Assembly (NCBI GenBank): GCA_016869975.1
Contig: VGCZ01000013.1
Span: forward strand, 48,864-112,863
From: Alphaproteobacteria bacterium
GTDB taxonomy: Bacteria; Pseudomonadota; Alphaproteobacteria; Reyranellales; Reyranellaceae
Direction of reading: 5' to 3'
DNA: 64,000 bases
The position numbers were made by a program, and so were the translations under genes. Numbering within the stretch: position 1 is the first letter of the stretch; each line of letters begins with the position of its first letter. Below are positions 26,463-36,963 of this stretch, piece by piece. The notes under the pieces were generated by a model that was not told the DNA's origin, did not search any database, and saw only the letters and a program-made list of their open reading frames with translations.

Positions 26463-28130
26463 TCAGTTGCCCTTCTTGCTGATGTTCCAGAACACCGCCG
26501 CGGGGCCCTGCAGCCAGCCCTCGACCACGCCCTTGCGATAGGCGCCGAAGGCTTTGTACTGGCCGACGACGAGGTAGTGCGCCTGCTCCATCACGCGATC
26601 CTGGATCTTGAACGCCAGGTCCTTCTTGGCCGCCTCGTCGGTGGCGCGCGAGTAGTCGGCGCGCAGCTTCTCCAGGGTCTCGTCGCACGGCCAGCCGAAC
26701 CACGCCTTGTCGCAGCCGCCATGGGTGAAGGCGTTGGCGACAGGGTTGGCGGCGTCGACCGCCACGGTCGTGGTGAAGAACATGTTCCAGCCGCCCTGCG
26801 CCGGCGGCTCCTTCTTGGCGCGGCGCGAGACCACCGACTGCCAGTCCATCGACTGCATGTCGACCTTGAAACCGACGCGCTCGAGCTGCGCCTTGGCCAC
26901 CGGCGCCAGGCGGTTCGACGATTGCAGGTCGGTCTGATGCATCAGCACGATCAGTGTGCCGTCGTAGCCCGCCTCCTTCAGGAGCGCGCGCGCCTTCTCT
27001 AGGTTCGGCTTGAGCAGCAGGTCGCCGAAGGTCTTGGTGTGCGGGTTGCCGCAGGTGAGCGGCGCGTTGCACTCGAAGTAGATGTCCTTGTCGCCGACCT
27101 GCGCCTCGAGATAGTCGCTCTGCGCCGTGGCGTAGAATGCCGCCAGTCGGACCTTCACATTGTCGAACGGCGGGTGCAGGTGGTTGAAGCGCCCGATGAT
27201 CTGGCTGCCCGCCGGATTCCAGCCGTAGAGCGCGACGTTCTTGTCCTTCTGCAGGATCGGGAAGAGGTCGGGCGGCGGCACCTCGATCATGTCGATCTCA
27301 CCCGCGAGCAGCGCGTTCACCGCAGTCAGCGGATCGGGGATCGCCAGCCATTCGACGCGGTCGACCTTGACCACTTTGCCGCCGGCCATGCCCGAGGGCG
27401 GCTCATTGCGCGGCTTGTACTTGGGATTCTTGACGTAGACGACCTTGTCGCCTGGCTTCCAGTCCTTGCCGCTGAAGATGAACGGACCGGAGCCGGTGAA
27501 GTCCTTGATCTGCTGATTCGACGGCGTCGCCGCGACACGCGCCGGCATGATGAAGGGAACCAGCGAGCTCGGCTTGCCGAGCGTCTCGATCACCAAGCCG
27601 TAGGGTTCCTTGAGCACCACACGCGCCGGCATGATGAAGGGAACCAGCGAGCTCGGCTTGCCGAGCGTCTCGATCACCAAGCCGTAGGGTTCCTTGAGCA
27701 CCAGCTTGAAGCTCTTGGCGTCGATCGGGGTGATCTCGGCGACGCGCGTCCACATCTGCTGGGCCATCGAATCGCGTTCCGCCCAGCGCTTGAGCGAGGC
27801 GACGACATCGGCGGACGTCACCGGCTGGCCGTCGTGGAACTCCAGCCCGTCGCGGAGCGTGAAGGTCCAGACGAGTTTGTCATCGCTCACCGTCCATTTC
27901 TCGGCCATTTGCGGGCGGATCGCGAGCGTCGCGTCCTGGCCCAGCAGCGTGTCGTAGATCAGGTAGCCGTGATTGCGCGTGATGTAGGCGGTGGTCCAGA
28001 TCGGATCGAGGATCTTGAGGTCAGAGTGCGCCACCACGCGCAGTGTCGTCTGCGCCTGCGCCGCTGCGGCGATTGCCAACGCGACCGCGCCGACGGCCGC
28101 CGATTTCGCGATTTTCCCGATGAACGACAT
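26463..28130 (-). CDS. ABC-type peptide/nickel-family substrate-binding protein (paralogue C), with internal 28-aa duplication
   Basis: A 555-aa receptor related to the pair at 7.7-11 kb. It has a signal peptide (SFIGKIAKSAAVGAVALAIAA...AQA), LEFHDGQPVTSADVVASLKRW, and SGPFIFSGKDWKPGDKVVYVKN. The ATG at 28130 has GGAGACGG upstream. One segment, LKEPYGLVIETLGKPSS plus 11 flanking residues, occurs twice in immediate succession from an exact 84-bp tandem repeat. The paralogues have it once, and removing one copy gives 527 aa, matching their 522 and 526. The duplication is either very recent or an assembly error. Confidence 0.9.
   Translation of the reverse strand: MSFIGKIAKSAAVGAVALAIAAAAQAQTTLRVVAHSDLKILDPIWTTAYITRNHGYLIYDTLLGQDATLAIRPQMAEKWTVSDDKLVWTFTLRDGLEFHDGQPVTSADVVASLKRWAERDSMAQQMWTRVAEITPIDAKSFKLVLKEPYGLVIETLGKPSSLVPFIMPARVVLKEPYGLVIETLGKPSSLVPFIMPARVAATPSNQQIKDFTGSGPFIFSGKDWKPGDKVVYVKNPKYKPRNEPPSGMAGGKVVKVDRVEWLAIPDPLTAVNALLAGEIDMIEVPPPDLFPILQKDKNVALYGWNPAGSQIIGRFNHLHPPFDNVKVRLAAFYATAQSDYLEAQVGDKDIYFECNAPLTCGNPHTKTFGDLLLKPNLEKARALLKEAGYDGTLIVLMHQTDLQSSNRLAPVAKAQLERVGFKVDMQSMDWQSVVSRRAKKEPPAQGGWNMFFTTTVAVDAANPVANAFTHGGCDKAWFGWPCDETLEKLRADYSRATDEAAKKDLAFKIQDRVMEQAHYLVVGQYKAFGAYRKGVVEGWLQGPAAVFWNISKKGN
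27535..27703. repeat. perfect 84-bp tandem duplication
   Basis: Bases 27535-27618 are repeated exactly at 27619-27702 (identity runs 85 bases at offset 84). It is inside paralogue C and preserves its frame. Confidence 0.97.
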
Positions 28131-28228
28131 GGTCCGTCTCCCGTCGCCAAAGTCCGGCGGCACGATAGCAGGTGCGGGCGCCTCGCCAAATCGCTTAGGC
28201 TCCCGCCACGCGAGACGGGAGTGAAGAC

Positions 28229-29452
28229 ATGGCGAATGCGGGCGTCTATCGCTATCCCCACATGGACCAGGTGGTCTTCGGCAAGCCCTGTGCCGAAGCC
28301 CTCGCCGAGGAGACCGCGCGCATCGGCGCCAACAAGGTCTTCATCGTCGCCAGCGGCACGCTCAACCGCTCGTCTGATGTCGTGAAGACCGTCGTCGGCA
28401 GGCTGGGCAATCGCCATGCCGGCACCTGGGACCGCATCGCCGCGCACACGCCGCGTACCGACTGCGTCGCCGCCGCCAATGCCGCGCGCGAGGCCGGCGC
28501 CGACCTGATCGCCACCGTGGGCGGCGGCTCGGTGACAGACGCCGGCAAGATGATCCAGCTCTGCCTCGCCAACGACGTGACCAAGCCGGAGCAGCTCGAC
28601 GACTACAAGCGCGTCACCAACGCCGATCCGCCGACGCGCAAGCCGGTGAAGGCGCCCACGGTTCGCCAGGTCGCGATACCGACCACGCTGTCGGCCGGCG
28701 AGTTCAACCCCGACGCGGGCTGCACCGACACCGCGACAAAGAAGAAGGAGTCGTACTTCCATCCGCTGCACGTGCCGCGCGTCGTGATCCTCGATGCGGC
28801 GGCCACGGTGCACGCCCCGCTGTGGCTGTTCCTGTCCAGCGGAATCCGCGCCGTCGACCACGCGGCCGAGGACATCTGCTCGCCGCGCTGCAACGCCTAC
28901 TCCGAGGCCGCCGACATCCACGCGCTGAAGCTGCTGAGCCGCTGCAACGCCTACTCCGAGGCCGCCGACATCCACGCGCTGAAGCTGCTGAGCCGCGGCC
29001 TGCGCGGCGTAAAGGCGGACGAATCCGACATGGCCGCAAGGCTCGACTGCCTGATGGGCATGTGGCTGTCGGTGGTGGGCTCGCAGGCCGGTGTCGACAA
29101 GGGCGCCAGCCACGCCATCGGCCATATCCTCGGGGGCACCGCCGGCGTGCCGCACGACTACACCTCGTGCGTGATGCTGCCCTACGTCATGCGCTGGAAC
29201 AAATCAGTGAACGCCGAACGCCAGGCGGTGGTCAGCGAGGCTTTGGGCCGGCCCGGTGTCGACGCCGGCGACGCGCTGCACGAGCTGATCAGCGGTCTCG
29301 GCCTGCCGCGCACGTTGAAGGAGGTCGGCGTCGAGCCCGGCCAATTCGACCTGCTGGCCGAGAACACGATGCACGATCGCTGGACCTATACCAACCCGCG
29401 CAAGATCAGCGGGCCCGGCGACATCAAGGCGATCCTCGAGATGGCGGCCTGA
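28229..29452 (+). CDS. iron-containing alcohol dehydrogenase / maleylacetate reductase-like, with internal 18-aa duplication
   Basis: A 407-aa group III (iron-dependent) alcohol dehydrogenase-fold protein, reducing or oxidising an alcohol/keto group with NAD(P). It has the nucleotide-binding GGGSVTDAGKM, PTTLSAGEF, and metal-ligand regions SSGIRAVDHAAE and SHAIGHILGG. The resemblance to maleylacetate reductases is moderate, so the substrate is open. Directly after the first metal region an 18-aa unit (CNAYSEAADIHALKLLSR) occurs twice, from an exact 54-bp tandem repeat. Without it the protein is 389 aa, the family's usual size. It is divergent from receptor C. Confidence 0.87.
   Translation: MANAGVYRYPHMDQVVFGKPCAEALAEETARIGANKVFIVASGTLNRSSDVVKTVVGRLGNRHAGTWDRIAAHTPRTDCVAAANAAREAGADLIATVGGGSVTDAGKMIQLCLANDVTKPEQLDDYKRVTNADPPTRKPVKAPTVRQVAIPTTLSAGEFNPDAGCTDTATKKKESYFHPLHVPRVVILDAAATVHAPLWLFLSSGIRAVDHAAEDICSPRCNAYSEAADIHALKLLSRCNAYSEAADIHALKLLSRGLRGVKADESDMAARLDCLMGMWLSVVGSQAGVDKGASHAIGHILGGTAGVPHDYTSCVMLPYVMRWNKSVNAERQAVVSEALGRPGVDAGDALHELISGLGLPRTLKEVGVEPGQFDLLAENTMHDRWTYTNPRKISGPGDIKAILEMAA
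28886..28996. repeat. perfect 54-bp tandem duplication
   Basis: Bases 28886-28939 are repeated exactly at 28940-28993 (identity runs 57 bases at offset 54). It is inside the alcohol dehydrogenase gene and preserves frame. Confidence 0.97.
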
Positions 29453-29489
29453 CGCGCCGGAGCCGGGCCTTCACCGTGAGCGTGATGCG

Positions 29490-30110
29490 TCAATCGCGAT
29501 AGAACACGGCGCGCGTGCGCCACTGCCCGTCGTCGCCGCGGCAGGCGATGCCGCTTACCGTCTCGCGGCGCGCACCGATCGTCTCGACGCGTTCGTACTC
29601 GCGGCAAAACTGGTCGCTTTGGTTCTTGAAGGTGCGTGTCGGCTTCACGATGCCCGATGCGCCGCTGTCGGGGTTCTCCCAGCTTACCGGCGTGCCGCTC
29701 ACCTGCGTTTCCAGCGCGCGACGCAACGTCGCCTCGGCCAGCGCCGCGTCGCGCGCGCGCTGTTCGCTCGCCAGCTCGAAGTTGCGCCGCGCGAGGAACT
29801 CGCCCGTGCCGAAGCCCAGTCCAGCGCCGATCAGCAGCGCGACGCTCGCGGCGATGGCGGCATATGGCGCGAAGCGTCGCCAGCTCGTGACGGGACGCTC
29901 CGTCAGGCAGGGTTGGGGCAGCGGCGGCAGATTGCCGTGTGTGGCCGGAGCCAGCGCCGCATGCAACAAGGCGCCACTGCCAGCGAAGGCCTGCAAGCGC
30001 TCGGCCAGGCGTGTATCGCGTGCGAGATCGACTTCGAGCGCTTCGGCTTCGGTACCGGCGAGCTCGCCGTCGAGATAGGCCAGCAGGGTGGCATCGTCGT
30101 ATGTCGTCAT
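29490..30110 (-). CDS. anti-sigma factor fused to a surface-antigen-like domain
   Basis: A 206-aa protein. Residues 1-70 look like an anti-sigma domain (DDATLLAYLDGELAGTEAEALE) without the zinc HxxxCxxC motif. One membrane helix (YAAIAASVALLIGAGLGFG, about 80-100) follows. The periplasmic C-terminus (GTPVSWENPDSGASG, CREYERVETIG, GIACRGDDGQWRTR) resembles the C-terminal domain of RT0821/17-kDa surface antigens. The ATG at 30110 overlaps the sigma factor stop (ATGA), so the two are translationally coupled. The sensing role of the outer domain is inferred. The fusion is unusual. Confidence 0.82.
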   Translation of the reverse strand: MTTYDDATLLAYLDGELAGTEAEALEVDLARDTRLAERLQAFAGSGALLHAALAPATHGNLPPLPQPCLTERPVTSWRRFAPYAAIAASVALLIGAGLGFGTGEFLARRNFELASEQRARDAALAEATLRRALETQVSGTPVSWENPDSGASGIVKPTRTFKNQSDQFCREYERVETIGARRETVSGIACRGDDGQWRTRAVFYRD

Positions 30111-30649
30111 GAGTGTCCGCCTCCTGTGGCGGTCTGGACGGCCGAGCCGTCGACGAAATCGCGCAGCGCGACGCGGGCGCGCGCGACACGGCTGGTGAGT
30201 GTGCCCACCGGCAGGTCGAGCACCTCGGCGGCATCGCGATAGGAAAGGCCTTCGACCGCGACCAGCAGCAGCGTCGCACGCTGTTCCTCCGGCAATCGTC
30301 CGATGAAGCCGCGCACCTTGGCGAGCGTGATGCTGGCTTCCAGGGCGCGCGCCTGGTCGCGCGCCGCCAAGGTGTCGGGGTCGACCGGCGTCAGATGCGC
30401 GCCGCGCACGCGGTTGGCCTGCTGACGGTTGATGTGGATGGTCTGCACGATTCGGTACATCCAACTGTCGAGACGCGTGCCCGCCTGCCACTGGGCGATA
30501 CGGCTGATGGCGCGCTCATAGGCGGCCTGCACCAGGTCGTCCGCCTCGTCGAGCGAGCCGGTGAGCCCGTACGCGAAGCGCCGCAGGCGCGGCTGCAACG
30601 CGGTCATCGCCGTCCAGGTTTCCTTGTTCATCGTCGGCGTCGGGGCCAC
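30107..30649 (-). CDS. ECF-family RNA polymerase sigma factor
   Basis: A 180-aa sigma factor with region 2 (RLRRFAYGLTGSLDEADDLVQAAYERA...WMYRIVQTIHINRQQ) and region 4 (LPEEQRATLLLVAVEGLSYRDAAEVLDLPVGTL). The GTG start at 30649 gives 180 aa; an ATG at 30631 gives 174 and is equally possible, since neither has a strong ribosome site. An ECF-type promoter (GGAAAT, 16 bp, CGTC) lies 31 bp upstream, suggesting autoregulation. It is followed by its overlapping anti-sigma gene. Confidence 0.93.
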   Translation of the reverse strand: MAPTPTMNKETWTAMTALQPRLRRFAYGLTGSLDEADDLVQAAYERAISRIAQWQAGTRLDSWMYRIVQTIHINRQQANRVRGAHLTPVDPDTLAARDQARALEASITLAKVRGFIGRLPEEQRATLLLVAVEGLSYRDAAEVLDLPVGTLTSRVARARVALRDFVDGSAVQTATGGGHS

Positions 30650-30679
30650 GCGTTTTCGTGGCCAGTCTCGCGCCGTGGC

Positions 30680-30705
30680 GACGGGACAACAACAGAACTA
30701 TTTCC
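30680..30705 (-). promoter_or_regulatory. candidate ECF promoter of the sigma/anti-sigma operon
   Basis: On the minus strand GGAAAT (30705-30700) is followed after 16 bp by CGTC (30683-30680), matching the general ECF pattern GGAAC-N16-CGTC. It is 31 bp before the sigma factor start. Confidence 0.55.
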
Positions 30706-30825
30706 TCGATCGCCGGGATGTGGCGGCCCGGTGAGCTGTTATCGCTACGTCGAGGACCGCCCAGGCGATGGCGTTCGCGGCAGACCAAGCGTAGAGTCCG
30801 CACAGCTTCATTCGACGAGACGTCA

Positions 30826-31296
30826 ATGGATAGCGATAGCGCCCATATCGAGCTCGCTCCGCCGCCGGCACGGCGACGCCGGATGCTCGCGCTGTTGCTC
30901 GCCGTGACCCTGGGTATGTCGGCGACGACCGCCGACGCGTCCGGCGGCGGGAGCGGTGGTGGCGGCGGCTCTGGCGGCTCCGGTGGTGGTGGCGGCCCCG
31001 GAAGCGGCGGTTCTGGGAGCGGCGGCCCCGGAAGTGGCGGCCCTGGAAGTGGTGGCAATAGCGGACCTGGGGGCTCGGGCGGTTCGGGCAGTGGCGGGGC
31101 CGGTAGCGGTGGATCCGGGCCGGGCTCCGGGCCCGGATCGGGCGGCCAATCGACCGGTGGACAAGGTCCAGCCGGTGGTCCTGGTGGTATCGGCGATGTT
31201 TCACCGATCGCGCGCGATCTGACCCCGAAAGAGGAGGCCGACCTCATCGCGCGCCGGTGGAGCGATCCACCCGGGATACCGTCGCCGAAACGGTAG
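30826..31296 (+). CDS. secreted glycine/serine-rich low-complexity protein
   Basis: A 156-aa protein. An N-terminal basic stretch and hydrophobic segment (RRRRMLALLLAVTLGMSATTADA) act as a signal peptide. About 95 residues of Gly/Ser/Pro repeats follow, then a short acidic-basic tail (LTPKEEADLIARRWSDP). The ATG at 30826 is chosen because it places the signal at the N-terminus. The function is unknown; flexible wall or adhesive linker roles are usual for such sequences. It is divergent from the ECF operon and upstream of a small secreted protein, so it may be a target of the sigma factor. Confidence 0.7.
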   Translation: MDSDSAHIELAPPPARRRRMLALLLAVTLGMSATTADASGGGSGGGGGSGGSGGGGGPGSGGSGSGGPGSGGPGSGGNSGPGGSGGSGSGGAGSGGSGPGSGPGSGGQSTGGQGPAGGPGGIGDVSPIARDLTPKEEADLIARRWSDPPGIPSPKR

Positions 31297-31305
31297 GCGG
31301 CAAGG

Positions 31306-31653
31306 GTGCTCAAGCTCTCACGCTCTTCCGTGGCGGCGCTGGCGCTTATGGTCGTGGCATCGGCTGCGGCCGCGCAGGAGATCGCCCGCGCGCCGCTCGA
31401 GCCGATGGACCAGGCCATCGCGGACGAAGCGCGAATTCGCACCTTGGAGACGACACCCAGTCGCGTGCGCGTGAGCTGGCACGGTGTGACCGCCGGCGTT
31501 AACGGCGGGATCGAGCCGTTGCGCACGTATCTGGCGCGTAACGGCATGATGTGCCGTGAGTTCGAGGAGACCACGCAGCTCCCCGATCAGGCTCTGGTCG
31601 TAAATCGCCTCGCCTGCCGCGACGATAAGGGCCGGTGGCATATCGTTCGTTGA
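31306..31653 (+). CDS. small secreted protein with surface-antigen-like C-terminus
   Basis: A 115-aa protein with a signal peptide (SRSSVAALALMVVASAAAA) and a compact C-terminal domain (CREFEETTQLPDQALVVNRLACRDDKGRWHIV). Its spacing of cysteine, acidic-aromatic and final W residues matches the outer domain of the anti-sigma protein nearby. The start is GTG at 31306, 9 bp after the glycine-rich gene, with GGCAAGG upstream. The shared domain suggests both proteins meet the same ligand or partner outside the membrane. That is inference. Confidence 0.75.
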   Translation: MLKLSRSSVAALALMVVASAAAAQEIARAPLEPMDQAIADEARIRTLETTPSRVRVSWHGVTAGVNGGIEPLRTYLARNGMMCREFEETTQLPDQALVVNRLACRDDKGRWHIVR

Positions 31654-31750
31654 GTCGCGGTTCGGGATGTAAGTCTGTCCTCGCCTGTTCTCTTGGTGAC
31701 CGGTGCGTCGTTGATGTGCTCCCGGTCGTCCACGAGGCAGGAGAAATGCC

Positions 31751-32221
31751 ATGACTTTCGTCACATCGCGCGCCCGCGCCCTCTCGACGCCAATGATGCT
31801 GGCCGTGGTTGCTGGCGTGCTCAGCGTCGCGCCCTATGGATTCAAGGTCACCGATGAGGGCGCCACGGTCTCCGTCGTGTCCGCCGATGCGCGTGGCGGA
31901 GGTGGTGGCGGTGGCGGTGGCGGAGGTGGTGGCGGTGGCGGCGGTGGCGGCAGCGGCAGCTCGGGCCCCGGTTCGGGCGGTGCGTCGGCGTCGGGCAGCT
32001 CCGGCCCCGGCAATGGCGGCAACTCCGGTCCGTCCGCCAACTCCGGTCCGGGCAACGCTGGCCAAGCGGGTGCCGGCCAGACCGGCGGCGGACGCGGCGT
32101 GTCGGGCCGGGGCGGCGGGCACGGCGTGGGGCATGAAGCCAACCACGCGAACCACGAACCCAACCATGCCACCAATCCCGAGGCGCACCACCATTCCGCG
32201 GATGCTCCGGGCCATCGCTAA
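31751..32221 (+). CDS. secreted polyglycine protein with His-rich tail
   Basis: A 156-aa protein with an N-terminal hydrophobic signal (TPMMLAVVAGVLSVAPYG). It then has an uninterrupted run of 19 glycines (about 49-67), Gly/Ser/Pro/Asn repeats, and a C-terminal 32 residues rich in His, Asn and Ala (GHGVGHEANHANHEPNH, HHHS). The tail could bind transition metals. It is the second glycine-rich secreted protein of this module, and no family is recognised. It has its own AGGAGAA ribosome site and is followed by a terminator. Confidence 0.7.
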   Translation: MTFVTSRARALSTPMMLAVVAGVLSVAPYGFKVTDEGATVSVVSADARGGGGGGGGGGGGGGGGGGGSGSSGPGSGGASASGSSGPGNGGNSGPSANSGPGNAGQAGAGQTGGGRGVSGRGGGHGVGHEANHANHEPNHATNPEAHHHSADAPGHR

Positions 32222-32244
32222 GGCAGCGCGATCAACCATCCATC

Positions 32245-32273
32245 GAAGGCCGCTCTCGCAGCGGCCTTCTTTC
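32245..32273 (+). terminator. rho-independent terminator after the glycine-rich gene
   Basis: GAAGGCCGCT (32245-32254) pairs with AGCGGCCTTC (32260-32269) across 5 nt and is followed by TTT, 23 bp after the stop. Confidence 0.85.
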
Positions 32274-32293
32274 CCGAGCGCCGTCCCAAACGC

Positions 32294-32320
32294 AAAGGCC
32301 GCCCGCGAGGGCGGCCTTTT
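32294..32320. terminator. second hairpin terminator, near the grxD end
   Basis: An 11-bp stem, AAAGGCCGCCC (32294-32304) with GGGCGGCCTTT (32309-32319), with T-runs on the plus strand and A/T pairs at its base, lies 19 bp downstream of the minus-strand grxD stop. It probably works in both directions. Confidence 0.75.
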
Positions 32321-32338
32321 CAGGGGCGCTTCGGCGGC

Positions 32339-32674
32339 CTACGCGGCCTGCTGAACGGCGACGCCCTTGTCCTTGAAGACCTGCTCCAGCTCGCCGGTCT
32401 CGTACATCTCGCGCACGATGTCGCAGCCGCCGATGAACTCGCCCTTGACGTAGAGCTGCGGGATCGTCGGCCAGTCGCTGAATTCCTTGATGCCCTGGCG
32501 GATCGCCGGGTCGACCAGCACGTTCACACCCTTGAAGCGCACGCCCATGTGGTCGAGCACCTCGACCACGGCAGCCGAGAAGCCGCATTGCGGGAACACC
32601 GGCGTGCCCTTCATGAACAGCACCACGTCGTTGGTGGTGACCTCTTCCTTGATGCGGTTGGCGACATCGCTCAT
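32339..32674 (-). CDS. grxD: monothiol glutaredoxin (Grx4/GrxD type)
   Basis: A 111-aa CGFS-type monothiol glutaredoxin that holds a bridging [2Fe-2S] cluster with glutathione and passes it to target proteins. It shows the CGFS motif ([14 protein letters not shown]), KGTP upstream (glutathione contact), and [26 protein letters not shown] precedes the ATG. The bolA gene lies directly upstream; BolA and Grx4 form a cluster-binding pair, so the order is functionally meaningful and common in alphaproteobacteria. Confidence 0.96.
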   Translation of the reverse strand: MSDVANRIKEEVTTNDVVLFMKGTPVFPQCGFSAAVVEVLDHMGVRFKGVNVLVDPAIRQGIKEFSDWPTIPQLYVKGEFIGGCDIVREMYETGELEQVFKDKGVAVQQAA

Positions 32675-32710
32675 CGCTGTCTCCTGTGGATCCTGTGGGA
32701 CCAGTGTACC

Positions 32711-32950
32711 CTAACTGGCCCCGGGCGCCATGGTCGTCAACTTCAGGGCGTGCAATTCCCCGCCCATGCGGCCGCCGAGCGCGGCATAGACCATCTGGTG
32801 CTGCTGGATGCGGGATTTGCCGGCGAAGGCCTGGGATATGACTGTCGCCGAGTAGTGGTCACCGTCGCCGGCCAGGTCCTCAATCCGGACCTCGGCGTCG
32901 GGCAGGCCGGCCTTGATCAGGCGGACGATGTCGTCGGAAGCCATGGGCAT
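32711..32950 (-). CDS. bolA: BolA-family protein
   Basis: A 79-aa BolA-fold protein that partners CGFS glutaredoxins in iron-sulfur trafficking and iron regulation. It has the conserved SDDIVRLIKAGLPDAEV, DGDHYSATVISQAFAGKSRI, HQMVYAAL and the invariant LHALKLTT. The ATG at 32950 is chosen for GAGGGA upstream; starts at 32965 (overlapping purL) or 32944 are possible. It lies between purL and grxD in the same direction. Confidence 0.93.
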   Translation of the reverse strand: MPMASDDIVRLIKAGLPDAEVRIEDLAGDGDHYSATVISQAFAGKSRIQQHQMVYAALGGRMGGELHALKLTTMAPGAS

Positions 32951-32961
32951 TGACGGGTCCC

Positions 32962-35199
<2,238 letters not shown>

Positions 35200-35202
35200 G
35201 GT

Positions 35203-35889
35203 TCAGGCGATCGCGGCGACGAGGCTCTCGAACAAGGCCTTGCCATCGGTGCCGCCGAAGCGCGGCTCGATGGCGTTCTCGGGGTGCGGCATCATGCCGA
35301 GCACGCTCTTGGTCTCGTTGAAGACGCCGGCGATGCTGCGCAGCGAGCCGTTGGGATTGCCCGCGGCGAGGTCGCCATCGGCGCCGCAATAGCGCAAGGC
35401 GATCTGGCCGCGATCCTCCATGCGCTTGAGCGTGTCGTTGTCGACGAAGTAGTTGCCCTCGGCGTGGGCGACCGGCACGCGGATGATCTGGCCCTGCTGG
35501 TAGCGGTTGGTGAACAGGCTCTGGCTGGTCTCGACCTTCAGATGCACGTCACCGCAGACGAATTGCAGGTGCGCGTTGCGCATCAACGTGCCGGGCACGA
35601 TACCCATCTCGGCCGCGACCTGGAAGCCGTTGCACACCGCCAGCACCGGCACGCCCTTCTCGGCGCGTGTCTTGACCTCGCGCATCACGGGCGAATGCGC
35701 CGCCATGGCGCCGCAGCGCAGATAGTCGCCGTAGGAGAAGCCGCCGGGGATCACGATCAGGTCGACCTTGGGCAGCTCGCTGTCGCCATGCCAGACCATT
35801 GCCGGCTTCGCACCCGAGGTCAGCGCGATGGCGTTGGCGATGTCGTGCTCGCGATTGGTGCCGGGGAAGACGACGACGGCGGCTTTCAT
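35203..35889 (-). CDS. purQ: phosphoribosylformylglycinamidine synthase subunit PurQ
   Basis: A 228-aa class I glutamine amidotransferase subunit supplying ammonia to PurL. It begins [17 protein letters not shown], has [15 protein letters not shown], the nucleophile in AVCNGFQ, and the catalytic His/Glu in [11 protein letters not shown]. The ATG at 35889 overlaps the purS stop, so translation is coupled. An upstream in-frame start at 35949 would fall inside purS and add 20 non-family residues. Confidence 0.97.
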   Translation of the reverse strand: MKAAVVVFPGTNREHDIANAIALTSGAKPAMVWHGDSELPKVDLIVIPGGFSYGDYLRCGAMAAHSPVMREVKTRAEKGVPVLAVCNGFQVAAEMGIVPGTLMRNAHLQFVCGDVHLKVETSQSLFTNRYQQGQIIRVPVAHAEGNYFVDNDTLKRMEDRGQIALRYCGADGDLAAGNPNGSLRSIAGVFNETKSVLGMMPHPENAIEPRFGGTDGKALFESLVAAIA

Positions 35890-36131
35890 CACGCCACCAG
35901 CTCGATGCGGTAGTTCTCGATCACGGTGTTGGCCAGCAGCTTGCGGCACATCTCGTCGAGGCGGGCCTTGGCGCGGGTTTGGTCGGTCTCCTCGATCTCC
36001 AATTCTATGAACTTGCCCTGGCGCACGTCGCCGACCTCGGGGAAGCCCAGGCGATGCAGCGCGTTGCCGATTGCCTTGCCCTGCGGGTCGAGGACGCCAT
36101 TCTTCAAGGTGACGTGGACGCGCGCCTTCAT
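35889..36131 (-). CDS. purS: phosphoribosylformylglycinamidine synthase subunit PurS
   Basis: An 80-aa subunit that bridges PurL and PurQ in the three-part FGAM synthase. The sequence [20 protein letters not shown] and [20 protein letters not shown] is typical. GGAG lies upstream of the ATG, and the stop overlaps the purQ start. Confidence 0.96.
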   Translation of the reverse strand: MKARVHVTLKNGVLDPQGKAIGNALHRLGFPEVGDVRQGKFIELEIEETDQTRAKARLDEMCRKLLANTVIENYRIELVA

Positions 36132-36141
36132 GGTCTCCTGC

Positions 36142-36906
36142 CTACTGAACGGTGGTGGGGCCGCGATGGTCGCCGGCGCCGGGGTCGAGCAGGATGCCGA
36201 GCCGCCGCGCGACTTCCTGGTAGGCCTCCTCGACCTTGCCGAGGTCGCGGCGGAAGCGGTCCTTGTCCATCTTCTCGTTGGTCTTCAGATCCCACAGCCG
36301 GCACGAATCCGGGCTGATCTCGTCGGCCAGCACGATTCGGACCATCTCGTCCTCGTACAGCCGGCCGAACTCGATCTTGAAGTCGACCAGCTTGATGCCG
36401 ATGCCCAGGAACAGGCCTGAGAGGAAATCGTTGATGCGCAGCGAGAGCGCCACGATGTCGTCGATGTCCTGCGGCTGCGCCCAGCCGAAGCAGGTGATGT
36501 GCTCCTCGGTGACGATCGGGTTCTTGAGCTGGTCGTTCTTGTAATAGAACTCGAGGATCGAGCGCGGCAGCTGCTGACCCTCGGGGATGCCGAAACGCTC
36601 GGCCAGCGAGCCCGCGGCGACGTTGCGCACCACCACCTCGAGCGGGATGATCTCGACCTGCCGGATGAGCTGCTCGCGCATGTTCAGCCGACGGATGAAA
36701 TGGGTGGGCACGCCGATCTCGTTCAGCCGCGTCATCAGATATTCCGAGATGCGGTTGTTGATCACACCCTTGCCGGTGATCGTGCCCTTCTTCGAGTTGT
36801 TGAAAGCGCTGGCGTCGTCCTTGAAGTATTGGACGATGGTTCCGGGTTCGGGCCCCTCATAGAGGATCTTGGCCTTGCCCTCGTAGAGGCGGCGACGGCG
36901 GCTCAT
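36142..36906 (-). CDS. purC: phosphoribosylaminoimidazole-succinocarboxamide synthase
   Basis: A 254-aa SAICAR synthetase (purine step 8), joining aspartate to CAIR with ATP. It has [29 protein letters not shown], the conserved [17 protein letters not shown], and [12 protein letters not shown]. It is first in the purC-purS-purQ-purL-bolA-grxD run, with 10 bp to purS, and is preceded by a candidate sigma-70 promoter. No purine riboswitch was recognised. Confidence 0.97.
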   Translation of the reverse strand: MSRRRRLYEGKAKILYEGPEPGTIVQYFKDDASAFNNSKKGTITGKGVINNRISEYLMTRLNEIGVPTHFIRRLNMREQLIRQVEIIPLEVVVRNVAAGSLAERFGIPEGQQLPRSILEFYYKNDQLKNPIVTEEHITCFGWAQPQDIDDIVALSLRINDFLSGLFLGIGIKLVDFKIEFGRLYEDEMVRIVLADEISPDSCRLWDLKTNEKMDKDRFRRDLGKVEEAYQEVARRLGILLDPGAGDHRGPTTVQ

Positions 36907-36963
36907 GGGGCTCTCTCCGGGGCGTCGGCGGAGGAGGCCCGCCGCACCCGTTGCTCACGCCGG

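Noticed and set aside
30940..31160. GGN-rich stretches at 30.9-31.2 kb and 31.9-32.1 kb as CRISPR or satellite DNA
   Set aside because: Repeats are irregular, in frame and follow a signal peptide; there is no constant repeat/spacer structure.
30516..31574. Proline-rich minus-strand ORF opposite the glycine-rich gene
   Set aside because: GGN codons read in reverse give Pro/Ala-rich shadows; it has no start context and overlaps the sigma factor promoter.
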